The notes: generated from the sequence alone by a model not told the origin. DNA of 7,957 bases from BOG-933 sp037147415 (GCA_037147415.1 JBAWVF010000172.1:1-7957), one strand, 5' to 3'; positions 1 to 7,296 are shown, counted from the first letter of the stretch. A program made the numbers and translations.

Positions 1-32
1 AGGCGCACCGGATGTTTGTGAAATTGTCGCGC
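1..32. other. Loss of homology at the left edge, inside the exporter gene
   Basis: On the minus strand the exporter reads DGYDTVVGER down to position 33, matching the family perfectly. The family then continues GLKLSGGEKQR or similar, but here the codons read ARQFHKHPVR. None of the three frames of these 32 bases gives LSGGQ-like sequence, so a single indel does not explain it. The stretch is also less GC-rich than the gene. It could be the end of an inserted element, a rearrangement, or a contig-end assembly artefact. The sequence is too short to name an element. Confidence 0.5.
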
Positions 33-1526
33 GCGCTCGCCGACCACGGTATCGTATCCGTCGGGCAGACCCAGCACGAAGTCATGAATATGGGCAAGGC
101 GAGCGGCCTGTTCGACCTCTTCCCGGCCGGCATCGGGGCGACCATAGGCGATGTTGTAAAAGATCGAGTCGTTAAACAGCACGGTGTCCTGCGGCACGAT
201 ACCGATCACCGCACGCACCGAGCTTTGCTGAACCAGGCGAATATCCCGGCCATCGATCAAAATTCTTCCGTCCGAAACGTCGTAAAAGCGAAACAACAGA
301 CGCGAGATCGTCGATTTGCCGGCTCCGGTCGGGCCGACGATGGCGACCGTGTGCCCGGCTTCGACCGTCAAGGACAGATTTTTCAGAATCGGCCGGCGCG
401 GATCATAGGCAAAGCCGACCCGGTCAAAGGTAATCGAGCCGCCTTCGATGCGGAGCGGTTGCGCGTCGGGCACATCCGCGATTTCGCGATTCTCGCCGAG
501 CAGTTGAAACAGGCTCTCGATATCGACCAGCGCCTGCTTTACCTCGCGATAAACGAAACCGAAGAAATTAAGCGGCTGGTAGAGCTGAAGCAAATAGGTA
601 TTGACCAGCACGAAGTCGCCGAGCGTCAACGAGCCGTCCACAATCCCCTGCCCGGCCATATACATCACCGCAGCCAGCCCGACCGCGATAATCAAACCCT
701 GGCCGGCATTGAGCATCGCCAGCGAGGTCTGGCTTTTGACCGACGCGCGTTCATAAGAGCACAGCGCTTCGTCGTAACGGCGGGCCTCGTGGTCTTCATT
801 GCCGAAATATTTGACGGTTTCGTAGTTCAGCAGACTGTCGATCGCGCGCGTATTGGCGCGACTGTCGGTCTCGTTCATCTGGCGCCGGAATCGGGTGCGC
901 CATTCGGTCACCACCAAAGTATAAACGATGTACCCGAACACCGTGACCAAAGTCACCAGCGCAAACCACACGCTGAACAGATGCCACAGAACCATCGTGA
1001 CCAGCGCCAATTCCAACAATGTCGGCAGAATATTGAACAACATGAAGCGCAGCAGGGTTTCGATGGCGCGGTTACCGCGCTCGATCGAACGGCTGAGCCC
1101 GCCGGTCTGGCGGTCGAGGTGAAAGCGCAGGCTCAGCGCATGCAAATGGCGGAACACCTGTAACGCCACCGCGCGCACCGCCCGAGCCCCGACCTTGGCG
1201 AACAGCGCGTCGCGCATCTCGCCGAAACCTTGCGACAACACCCGCGCCAGCCCGTAGGCCAAAATAATGCCGACCGGGACCGCAATCAGCGCGGCCCGGG
1301 CCCCGGCCGGCTGCGACAGCGCGTCCACCGCCGCTTTATAGAGCATGGGTACGACGACATTGACCGCCTTCGACAAGAACAGGCACAGCAAGGCCACGCT
1401 CACGCGCACCCGCGCCTCCAGCCGATCGCGCGGCCAAAGGTACGGCATCAGGCTGCGCAGAGTCCCCCAAGTCGAGGACGGCCGGTGCGGATCATGCGGC
1501 GGAGCGGAGGAAGATCGGTGTCTCAT
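1..1526 (-). CDS. Atm1/ABCB7-type ABC exporter, fused membrane and ATPase domains, partial at left edge
   Basis: Half-transporter with membrane domain followed by ATPase domain, expected to work as a homodimer in the inner membrane. Translating the minus strand from the ATG at 1526-1524 gives an open frame of about 508 residues. Seen: N-terminal TLRSLMPYLWP, several hydrophobic segments between about residues 40 and 320, the Atm1 hallmark LLNYETVKYFGNE (about 231-243), LNAGQ (about 271-275), Walker A GPTGAGKST (about 397-405) and Q-loop VPQDTVLFND (about 443-452). Relatives such as yeast Atm1 and Novosphingobium Atm1 use glutathione or its derivatives; export of a glutathione-linked, sulfur or metal species is inferred. 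Usual length is about 600, so the signature, Walker B and H-loop are missing. The last ~10 in-window codons do not resemble the family (see 1-32). The start is supported by alignment of the N-terminus with known members; no strong ribosome site precedes it. Transcribed divergently from gltX. Confidence 0.9.
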   Translation of the reverse strand, partial: MRHRSSSAPPHDPHRPSSTWGTLRSLMPYLWPRDRLEARVRVSVALLCLFLSKAVNVVVPMLYKAAVDALSQPAGARAALIAVPVGIILAYGLARVLSQGFGEMRDALFAKVGARAVRAVALQVFRHLHALSLRFHLDRQTGGLSRSIERGNRAIETLLRFMLFNILPTLLELALVTMVLWHLFSVWFALVTLVTVFGYIVYTLVVTEWRTRFRRQMNETDSRANTRAIDSLLNYETVKYFGNEDHEARRYDEALCSYERASVKSQTSLAMLNAGQGLIIAVGLAAVMYMAGQGIVDGSLTLGDFVLVNTYLLQLYQPLNFFGFVYREVKQALVDIESLFQLLGENREIADVPDAQPLRIEGGSITFDRVGFAYDPRRPILKNLSLTVEAGHTVAIVGPTGAGKSTISRLLFRFYDVSDGRILIDGRDIRLVQQSSVRAVIGIVPQDTVLFNDSIFYNIAYGRPDAGREEVEQAARLAHIHDFVLGLPDGYDTVVGERARQFHKHPVR

Positions 1527-1653
1527 GGCGGCTCGATGGTAGCGGGCAACGAAAGCGGACTTGTGCGCTGCACCCTATCCCATCCCCGCGCCCTTGGCGA
1601 CGGTCTTATCCCCGACCGGGCGGTGCGGGCGGGCAACACGAAGCCCCGCCCCA

Positions 1654-1686
1654 TCCCGTAACCTTTTGTGTCCCGTAACCTTTTGT
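1654..1686. repeat. Tandem 16-base direct repeat upstream of gltX
   Basis: The sequence TCCCGTAACCTTTTGT occurs perfectly at 1654-1669 and 1671-1686, separated by one base (period 17). It lies in the divergent intergenic region between the exporter gene and gltX, 55 bases before the preferred gltX ATG and immediately upstream of a possible -10 hexamer. Nothing else in the region is repeated. A protein-binding site for a regulator of gltX or of the divergent exporter is one explanation; a simple local duplication is another. I do not recognise the motif. Confidence 0.7.
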
Positions 1687-1707
1687 TAGGCACGGCGCTT
1701 CTATGAT
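1681..1707 (+). promoter_or_regulatory. Weak candidate promoter for gltX
   Basis: A -10-like TATGAT lies at 1702-1707, 34 bases before the preferred gltX start. The best -35-like sequences are poor: TTTTGT at 1681-1686 has a 15-base spacer and TTGTTA at 1683-1688 a 13-base spacer. The second copy of the 16-base repeat covers the -35 region, so the promoter may rely on a regulator, or may lie elsewhere. Confidence 0.25.
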
Positions 1708-1740
1708 CGGGCAGTCCCGCAGCCGATGGTATCCCCGCCC

Positions 1741-3147
1741 ATGAGTGTCGTTACCCGCTTTGCGCCGTCACCGACCGGTTTCCTCCATATCGGCGGGGCT
1801 CGGACCGCGCTGTTCAATTGGTTATTCGCCCGTCACCATGGCGGACGCTTTCTGTTGCGGATCGAGGATACCGACCGGGCGCGCTCGACCGATGCGGCCG
1901 TAGCGGCGATTCTCGACGGCCTGTCCTGGCTCGGGCTTCAGTGGGATGGCGAGGCGGTGTCGCAATTCGAGCGCCGCGCCCGTCATGCCGAAGTCGCGCT
2001 GGCGATGGTGGCGGCCGGACAGGCTTACTATTGCTATGCCAGCCCCGAAGAACTGACCGCGATGCGCGAGGCGCAAAAGGCGGCCGGGGTTCCCATGCGT
2101 TACGATGGCCGCTGGCGCGACCGGCCGGCGTCGGAAGCGCCCGCCGGGGTGGCGCCGGTGGTGCGGCTGAAGGCCCCGCGTGACGGCGAAACCATTATTA
2201 ACGACAGGGTTCAAGGAGAAGTCCGGGTCCGTAACGATCAACTCGACGACATGGTGCTGCTGCGCGGCGACGGCACCCCGACTTATATGCTGTCGGTGGT
2301 GGTCGATGACCATGACATGAACGTCACCCATATCATCCGAGGCGACGATCACTTGACCAATGCCTTCCGGCAGGTCCAGATTTACAAGGCGATGGGCTGG
2401 GAACCGCCCGAGTTCGCCCATATTCCGCTGATTCACGGCGCCGATGGCGCCAAGCTCAGCAAGCGGCACGGCGCGCTCGGGGCCGAGGTTTACCGCGATC
2501 TCGGCTATCTGCCCGAGGCGCTGCGCAATTATTTGTTACGGTTGGGTTGGGGCCATGGTGACGCCGAGATCATTTCGGATACGCAAGCAGTCGAATGGTT
2601 CGGGCTGGAGAGCATCGGCCGCTCGGCCGCGCGCTTCGACTTCGCCAAACTCGACAACCTGAACGCGCATTATCTACGCCAAGCCGATGATAGCAGACTG
2701 GTCGAGTTGATCGCGCCGCGTCTGGCCGCGATGCCGAACGTCACCGTCACCGAAGACGGCCGCGCCCTGCTGATTCGCGCGATGCCGGGGCTGAAGGCGC
2801 GAGCCAAAACCCTGGTCGAGCTGGCGGCAAGCGCGCGTTTTTATCTTTCACGACCCGAAATCGACGCCAAGGCCACGGCACTGCTCGACGCCGCGGCGCT
2901 GGTGCGGCTTGAGACGCTGGCGGCCCGGCTGACGGCGCTGCCCGACTGGTCGGCAGCGGCGATCGAGGCCGAAGCCCGCACTCTGGCCGAAGCATTAACA
3001 TGCAAGTTGGGACTGGTTGCGCAGCCCTTGCGTGCGGCCTTAACCGGTTCTTCAGTATCACCACCCATTTTCGAGGCTGCGGAGCTGTTAGGTCGAGATG
3101 AAACAGTCGCACGTTTACGATCTATTAATAAGCCGGGAAATTCTTAG
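1741..3147 (+). CDS. gltX: Glutamyl-tRNA synthetase (class I)
   Basis: Cytoplasmic enzyme that charges tRNA-Glu with glutamate using ATP. The preferred start is the ATG at 1741, giving 468 residues that begin MSVVTRFAPSPTGFLHIGG as in alphaproteobacterial relatives. An ATG at 1726 would add five residues, and neither start has a clear ribosome site. Visible features are the HIGH-type motif PTGFLHIGG (about 11-19), LLRIEDTDR (38-46), the catalytic-domain segment VVVDDHDMNVTHIIRGDDH (about 186-204), the KMSKS-type loop KLSKR (238-242) and a C-terminal anticodon-binding end with VAQPLRAALTG and SPPIFE. The zinc-binding cysteines of the E. coli enzyme are not present as a set: only one Cys remains in YYCYAS (97) and YDGRWR replaces the later Cys-containing stretch, a pattern consistent with zinc-free relatives. 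Whether it also misacylates tRNA-Gln cannot be judged here. The last ~50 codons use more A/T-ending codons than the rest, but the protein stays family-like to the end. Confidence 0.96.
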   Translation: MSVVTRFAPSPTGFLHIGGARTALFNWLFARHHGGRFLLRIEDTDRARSTDAAVAAILDGLSWLGLQWDGEAVSQFERRARHAEVALAMVAAGQAYYCYASPEELTAMREAQKAAGVPMRYDGRWRDRPASEAPAGVAPVVRLKAPRDGETIINDRVQGEVRVRNDQLDDMVLLRGDGTPTYMLSVVVDDHDMNVTHIIRGDDHLTNAFRQVQIYKAMGWEPPEFAHIPLIHGADGAKLSKRHGALGAEVYRDLGYLPEALRNYLLRLGWGHGDAEIISDTQAVEWFGLESIGRSAARFDFAKLDNLNAHYLRQADDSRLVELIAPRLAAMPNVTVTEDGRALLIRAMPGLKARAKTLVELAASARFYLSRPEIDAKATALLDAAALVRLETLAARLTALPDWSAAAIEAEARTLAEALTCKLGLVAQPLRAALTGSSVSPPIFEAAELLGRDETVARLRSINKPGNS

Positions 3148-3158
3148 ACTCTCTACAA

Positions 3159-3187
3159 TTGCGCTTTGTCGGGTTTCGTTTTATGGT
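3159..3187 (+). promoter_or_regulatory. Probable gltA promoter
   Basis: TTGCGC at 3159-3164 and TATGGT at 3182-3187 are separated by exactly 17 bases in the 112-base gltX-gltA gap, and the local sequence is more A/T-rich than its surroundings. Transcription would start near 3194, leaving a leader of about 65 bases before the gltA ATG. The match is by eye to the sigma-70-type consensus. It suggests that gltA can be transcribed independently of gltX. Confidence 0.45.
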
Positions 3188-3259
3188 GTTGCGCCATATT
3201 GATTAAGGGCGACGCCCCGTTTACCCCGGTTCCACCGCATCGCACAAAGGATTTGCTGA

Positions 3260-4585
3260 ATGAGCCAAGCAGCCTCCTCGGGCAAGCCTGCCGAAAATAG
3301 CTTCACGCTGACTGACAACAGGACCGGCAAGTCCCATACCCTTCCGATAATGAAGGGGACGGTCGGACCGGACGTGATCGATGTCCGCAAGCTCTATGCC
3401 GACACCGATTGCTTTACCTTTGACCCGGGCTTTACTTCGACCGCCAGCTGCGAATCGAAGATTACCTATATCGATGGTGACAAGGGCGTTCTGTTACACC
3501 GCGGTTATTCGATCGACGAGTTAGCCGAACAAAGCGACTTTATGGAAGTCTGCTATCTGCTATTGAACGGGGATCTGCCGAATCGGGCGGAAAAGTATGA
3601 GTTCGAGCATATCATCACCCATCACTCGATGGTTCATGAACAGCTCACCTTCTTCTATCGCGGTTTCCGGCGCGACGCTCACCCGATGTCGATTCTGTGC
3701 GGCATCACCGGCGCGCTCGCGGCCTTCTACGGTGATTCGCTCGACATTACCGATCCGCATCAGCGCCAGATCGCATCGCATCGCTTGATCGCCAAGATGC
3801 CGACGATTGCGGCGATGGCGTTCAAGTATTCGGTCGGCCAGCCCTTCGTTTATCCGCGCAACGACCTGCGTTATGCCGAGAATTTCCTCAGCATGACTTT
3901 TGCGGTTCCGAGCGAGCCCTACCATGTTAATCCGGTGGTCGCTAAGGCGATGGACCGCTTGTTCATTCTCCATGCCGATCACGAGCAGAATGCTTCGACC
4001 TCGACCGTGCGTCTGGCCGGCTCGTCGGGCGCCAACCCGTATGCCTGCATCGCCGCCGGTATTGCTTCGCTGTGGGGTCCGGCCCATGGCGGCGCCAACG
4101 AAGCGGTGCTCAACATGCTGGCCGAAATCGGCCACAAGGACCGCATTCCCGAGTTCATCAAGCGGGCCAAGGACAAGAACGATTCGTTCCGTCTGATGGG
4201 CTTCGGTCACCGGGTTTACAAGAATTACGATCCGCGGGCTCAGGTGATGCGCCGCAGCTGCCATGAAGTGCTCGGCGAGCTGGGCATCAAGAATGATCCG
4301 CTGCTCGATATCGCCATGGAGCTGGAGCGGATTGCGCTGGAGGATGATTACTTCGTCGAGCGCAAGCTTTACCCGAATGTCGACTTCTATTCGGGTATCA
4401 TTCTGAAGGCGATCGGTTTCCCGACCTCGATGTTCACCGTATTGTTCGCTTTGGCGCGCACCGTCGGCTGGATTTCGCAGTGGAAGGAAATGATCGAGGA
4501 TCCGCAGCAAAAGATCGGTCGTCCGCGTCAGCTCTATAACGGTGCGGCGCGGCGGTCTTACACGCCGTTGGCCATGCGTGGCTGA
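3260..4585 (+). CDS. gltA: Citrate synthase, Gram-negative hexameric type
   Basis: Condenses acetyl-CoA and oxaloacetate to citrate at the entry to the TCA cycle; cytoplasmic. The product has 441 residues, close to E. coli GltA (427). The ATG at 3260 follows a good ribosome site, AAAGGA at 3246-3251, eight bases upstream. Conserved blocks are GYSIDELAE (82-90), LHADHEQNASTSTVRLAGSS (237-256), GPAHGGANEA with the catalytic His276, GFGHRVYKNYDPRA with His317, and KLYPNVDFYSG with the catalytic Asp375. The long N-terminal domain (FTLTDNRTGKSHTLPIMKGT) is typical of the NADH-sensitive type I enzymes, so allosteric inhibition by NADH is likely from the family but not shown here. The C-terminus GAARRSYTPLAMRG ends normally. 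It lies 112 bases after gltX in the same direction and is closed by a hairpin 25 bases after its stop. Confidence 0.97.
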   Translation: MSQAASSGKPAENSFTLTDNRTGKSHTLPIMKGTVGPDVIDVRKLYADTDCFTFDPGFTSTASCESKITYIDGDKGVLLHRGYSIDELAEQSDFMEVCYLLLNGDLPNRAEKYEFEHIITHHSMVHEQLTFFYRGFRRDAHPMSILCGITGALAAFYGDSLDITDPHQRQIASHRLIAKMPTIAAMAFKYSVGQPFVYPRNDLRYAENFLSMTFAVPSEPYHVNPVVAKAMDRLFILHADHEQNASTSTVRLAGSSGANPYACIAAGIASLWGPAHGGANEAVLNMLAEIGHKDRIPEFIKRAKDKNDSFRLMGFGHRVYKNYDPRAQVMRRSCHEVLGELGIKNDPLLDIAMELERIALEDDYFVERKLYPNVDFYSGIILKAIGFPTSMFTVLFALARTVGWISQWKEMIEDPQQKIGRPRQLYNGAARRSYTPLAMRG

Positions 4586-4609
4586 GGGCTCTATTTCTCA
4601 GCAGGGACA

Positions 4610-4635
4610 GGACGGCGCCGATAGTGGCGCCGTCC
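4610..4635 (+). terminator. GC-rich hairpin after gltA
   Basis: GGACGGCGCC (4610-4619) and GGCGCCGTCC (4626-4635) form a perfect 10-base-pair stem with the six-base loop GATAGT, starting 25 bases after the gltA stop. The stem is strong enough for an intrinsic terminator, but only a short ATTT follows, not a proper U-tract. It may terminate weakly, protect the gltA mRNA 3' end, or mark the border with the downstream transporter operon. Confidence 0.6.
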
Positions 4636-4646
4636 GCATTTCCGCG

Positions 4647-4784
4647 GTGGTCTGTCGGCCGCCGTGGCGGATTCGTGCGGCCAATGACAACCCGGCCCCA
4701 CTGCACTATTTGGTAATGCGTGGCCTGCGGTTGATGCTTTTACTTTCAACCGTAACGGCGGTTGCTTGGTACATGGCCTTCTGA
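4647..4784 (+). CDS. Possible small membrane peptide coupled to the transporter operon; start uncertain
   Basis: I do not recognise a named family. The open frame ending with TGA at 4782-4784 reads RIRAANDNPAPLHYLV and then a hydrophobic stretch, MRGLRLMLLLSTVTAVAWYM, before the final AF. Starting at the GTG at 4647 gives 45 residues; the ATG at 4716 gives only 22, nearly all membrane-spanning. The frame is also open upstream into gltA, but the hairpin at 4610-4635 argues against a start there. Three things favour a real gene: the stop overlaps the next gene's ATG as TGATG, suggesting coupled translation; the hydrophobic segment with few charges looks like a single membrane helix; and an AANDNPAP-type stretch before a helix resembles small alphaproteobacterial proteins I have seen (recollection, not a search). 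Against it: no clear ribosome site precedes any start. It could be a small transporter-associated peptide or a chance frame that helps initiate translation of the binding protein. Confidence 0.4.
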   Translation: MVCRPPWRIRAANDNPAPLHYLVMRGLRLMLLLSTVTAVAWYMAF

Positions 4785-5803
4785 TGCACGGAAAATTTGT
4801 CGGGATATTTGTACGCTCGCTGCTCGGGCTCATCTTGCTGGGCGCCGGCCCGGTCGCAGCCGAGACGGTGCGGGTCGGTTTCATTCCGGTGGCGGCGGTC
4901 GGTCAGCTGTTCGTGATCGAAGGCGAGGGCTGGGCCGCGGCGGCCGGTCTGGACCTGAAACTCACGCAATTCGAATCAGGTCCGGCGATGATCAGCGCGC
5001 TGGCCTCGGGCACGCTCGATGCGTTTTATGGCGGCATCGGCGGATTGATGGTCGCGAGCGGGCGTGGAATCGACGTCAAGGTGGTGGCGGCCTGCGCCAT
5101 CGGTGAAATGGCGATGGTCAGCCGCGGCTTGCTGTCGAAACTGGTCGGCGACGGCGATCTGATCACCGGGCTGCAAGCGTTTCAGGCCAAGACCGGCCGA
5201 AGGGCGCGGATTGCATCACAACCTGCGGGCTCGGTGCCCGATACCGTGCTGCGCTACTGGTTGACCACGGTGATCAAGGTGCCGCCGAGCCTTTATGAAA
5301 TTGTCGGCATGGGGATTGAACAGACCCAACAGGCGCTGTTGGCCGGCGTCGTCGACGGCGCCGCGATTCGCGAACCGACGCTGACCTTGGTGCTGGAGCG
5401 GGAACCGACCGCGAAGCTGTTGGCCCTGGGGACGCAGATGATGCCGAATCAACCGGGCTCGGTGCTGGCGGTCCCCGGCGATTTTATTCGGCGCCGACCG
5501 GAGACCGTTACGAAATTGGTGGCTCTGCATGAGCGGGCGACCCGGCTGTTGCAGGAACAGCCCGACCGCGCCGCCCTTCATTTGCAAAAGGGGCTGGGCC
5601 TCGGCATTCTTCCGGTCGGTGTCTTCCGGCGGGCCTTGCACTCGCCGACCAGCGTGTTCGAGGCCGATCCCGGCCGCATTCGTGCGGCAACCGCGGTCAT
5701 GCAGGCGTTTCAACTCGAACTCGGCGTACTGACGACCCCGGCCGATCTCGACCGGCTTTTTGACGGTACTTTTTATCAACGCGCGATGATTGTTCAGCGA
5801 TGA
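4784..5803 (+). CDS. ABC transporter periplasmic substrate-binding protein, NitT/TauT (SsuA/NMT1-like) type
   Basis: Captures a small solute in the periplasm and delivers it to the permease encoded next. The chosen ATG at 4784 overlaps the preceding small frame's stop. A TTG at 4766 would add six residues, but the ATG gives a cleaner signal peptide: MHGKF, a hydrophobic core (about 6-22), and GPVAA before ETVRVGF, with likely cleavage after Ala26 (Val-Ala-Ala). The 339-residue product then shows the family's opening VRVGFIPVAAVGQLFVI, FESGPAMISALASGTLDAFYGGIGG (ligand-cleft lobe), the second-lobe segment QPAGSVPDTVLRYWL, TQQALLAGVVDGAAIREPTL and the MMPNQPGSVLAV stretch. Relatives bind nitrate, taurine and other sulfonates, thiamine precursors or pyrimidines; the substrate cannot be read from the sequence, and no sulfonate or nitrate enzyme lies nearby. 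A Cys-containing lipobox is absent, so it is predicted to be soluble. Its stop overlaps the permease start by four bases (ATGA). Confidence 0.88.
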   Translation: MHGKFVGIFVRSLLGLILLGAGPVAAETVRVGFIPVAAVGQLFVIEGEGWAAAAGLDLKLTQFESGPAMISALASGTLDAFYGGIGGLMVASGRGIDVKVVAACAIGEMAMVSRGLLSKLVGDGDLITGLQAFQAKTGRRARIASQPAGSVPDTVLRYWLTTVIKVPPSLYEIVGMGIEQTQQALLAGVVDGAAIREPTLTLVLEREPTAKLLALGTQMMPNQPGSVLAVPGDFIRRRPETVTKLVALHERATRLLQEQPDRAALHLQKGLGLGILPVGVFRRALHSPTSVFEADPGRIRAATAVMQAFQLELGVLTTPADLDRLFDGTFYQRAMIVQR

Positions 5804-6543
5804 ACCGCAATATCTCGGCCCCGCTCGGGCTTTTCCTGTTCCTGCTGCTGTGGGAGATCGCGCCGCGCACCGGTTTGATCTCGCCGCTGTTCCTGCCGCC
5901 GCCGAGTGCGCTGCCGCCGGCCTTCTGGCGGGAGCTCCAGGGCGGCTACTGGCCCGACGCGGTGCTGTCCAGCCTGACCCATTATCTGTACGGGCTGGTG
6001 CTGGGCACGACACTCGGGGTGGCGCTCGGAATCGCAACCGCACTGTCGCGCCGACTCGAAGCCCTGCTGTCCTGGGTGATTCGGCTGCTGCGCCCGGTGC
6101 CCGGACTGGCCTGGGTACCGTTCGCCATCATCTGGTTCGGGATCAGCGAGCAGGCCGCGACCTTCATCATTATTATCGGTGTCTTGTGGATTAATTATTA
6201 CGCCGCTTTCGCTTCGGCGCGCGCCGTCGATCACGACCTGATCGAGTTGGCGGAGGCGTTCGGCCAGGGCGGCGTGTGGGCGCGATTGTTCAAGATTATC
6301 CTGCCGGGCGCCGCGGCCGGCATCATGGCCGGCATGCGAACCGGGCTCGGACAGGCCTGGATGGCGGTGGTTGCCGCCGAGATGTTCGGCATTCACGGGC
6401 TGGGCCAGCGCATGATGCAGGCCTCCAGCCTGCTCGCAACCGAAATCGTGCTGGTTTACATGATCACTATCGCCGCGCTGTTCGGGCTGACCGACGCGCT
6501 GTTCGTCCTCATTCGGGATCGGCTGCTGTCATGGCAACGGTAG
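5800..6543 (+). CDS. ABC transporter permease, SsuC/TauC/NrtB-like
   Basis: Inner-membrane subunit of the importer, expected to dimerise and form the translocation path. The product has 247 residues, normal for the family. Hydrophobic segments fall near residues 9-25, 62-84, 100-115, 118-138, 170-195 and 212-237. Family landmarks are FLPPPSALPPAFW (31-43) after the first helix, RPVPGLAWVPFAIIWFG (98-114), and the EAA loop ELAEAFGQGGVWARLFKIILP (149-169), which docks on the ATPase. GMRTGLGQAWMAVVAAEM (178-195) and the GLGQRM stretch (200-205) are also typical. The ATG at 5800 overlaps the binding-protein stop (ATGA) and the TAG at 6541-6543 lies 13 bases inside the ATPase gene, so translation of the three genes is probably coupled. 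Confidence 0.93.
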   Translation: MNRNISAPLGLFLFLLLWEIAPRTGLISPLFLPPPSALPPAFWRELQGGYWPDAVLSSLTHYLYGLVLGTTLGVALGIATALSRRLEALLSWVIRLLRPVPGLAWVPFAIIWFGISEQAATFIIIIGVLWINYYAAFASARAVDHDLIELAEAFGQGGVWARLFKIILPGAAAGIMAGMRTGLGQAWMAVVAAEMFGIHGLGQRMMQASSLLATEIVLVYMITIAALFGLTDALFVLIRDRLLSWQR

Positions 6544-7289
6544 TCGAAATTGAAAAGCTCGCGATCGCCTATGGCGACGGACCGTCGGTGCTGGCCGAAT
6601 TTTCGGCCGTGTTGAAGGATGGCTCGTTCACCTGCGTGGTCGGCTCGTCCGGAGTCGGCAAATCGACCCTGCTGCGCGTGATTGCCGGGCTGACCGCGCC
6701 CCGTCATGGCCGGGTGGTGGTGCCGATCCATGCCGATCAAGGCTGCCGGCCGTTTGCGCTGGTATTCCAAGAGCCGCGCCTGCTGCCCTGGCGCCGGGTC
6801 ATCGACAATGTCGCCTTCGGGTTGGAGGGTCTGGGACTGACCAAGTCCGAACGGCGGCACCGGGCCGAGGAAGCCTTGGCCCTGGTCGGACTGGCCGAGC
6901 ACGCCGGGCGTTGGCCCTACCAGCTTTCGGGCGGACAGCGCCAACGGGTCAATCTGGCGCGGGCGCTGGCGGTCCGGCCGCGCCTGTTATTGCTGGACGA
7001 ACCGTTTTCCGCGCTTGACGCCATCACCCGCCACAGTCTTCAGGGCGAGCTTTTGCGGTTATGGCGAGCGACCGGCACCTCTTTTTTGTTTGTCACGCAT
7101 GATCTCGACGAGGCGGTTTTTCTAGCGGAGCGGGTGATCGTGCTCGGCGGACGACCGGCGCGGGTAACACGCGATTTTGCCGTTGCCCTGCCCTATCCAC
7201 GCCAGCGCGATGGCGACAGCTTCATCGACCATGTGCGATCGCTCCGCGATGCCCTGTCCGACCTCGTGGCCGACGGCGAGGGTATCTAA
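6531..7289 (+). CDS. ABC transporter ATP-binding protein, SsuB/TauB/NrtD-like
   Basis: Cytoplasmic ATPase that drives the importer. The frame stays open well upstream inside the permease, but MATVVEIEKLAIAYGDGPSV from the ATG at 6531 is the correct domain start; it gives 252 residues, the usual family size. All nucleotide-binding motifs are intact: Walker A GSSGVGKST (38-46), Q-loop FQEPRLLPWRRV (79-90), signature LSGGQRQR (132-139), Walker B LLLLDEPF (152-159), D-loop SALD (160-163) and H-loop FVTHDLDEA (187-195). The LLPWRRVIDNVAFGLE segment (84-99) is typical of nitrate/sulfonate/taurine importers. The gene overlaps the permease by 13 bases and is the last of the operon; a 164-base gap with several inverted repeats follows. 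Confidence 0.95.
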   Translation: MATVVEIEKLAIAYGDGPSVLAEFSAVLKDGSFTCVVGSSGVGKSTLLRVIAGLTAPRHGRVVVPIHADQGCRPFALVFQEPRLLPWRRVIDNVAFGLEGLGLTKSERRHRAEEALALVGLAEHAGRWPYQLSGGQRQRVNLARALAVRPRLLLLDEPFSALDAITRHSLQGELLRLWRATGTSFLFVTHDLDEAVFLAERVIVLGGRPARVTRDFAVALPYPRQRDGDSFIDHVRSLRDALSDLVADGEGI

Positions 7290-7296
7290 ACACAAT

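Noticed and set aside
12..1163. A 383-codon plus-strand open frame opposite the exporter gene.
   Set aside because: It is antisense to a gene with clear family motifs, its product is Arg/Gln/His-rich without recognisable domains, and GC-rich codon bias readily leaves the opposite strand open.
3560..4510. A 316-codon minus-strand frame inside gltA.
   Set aside because: It is a shadow of citrate synthase, whose catalytic blocks cover the same bases in the plus frame; no independent start signal or domain is seen.
5216..6043. A 275-codon minus-strand frame across the binding-protein/permease junction.
   Set aside because: It is low-complexity and Arg/Ala/Pro-rich, and spans two well-supported plus-strand genes.
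6276..6530. N-terminal extension of the ATPase frame into the permease gene.
   Set aside because: The extension is Arg/Gly/His-rich with no family similarity, and the ABC domain starts cleanly at the ATG at 6531.
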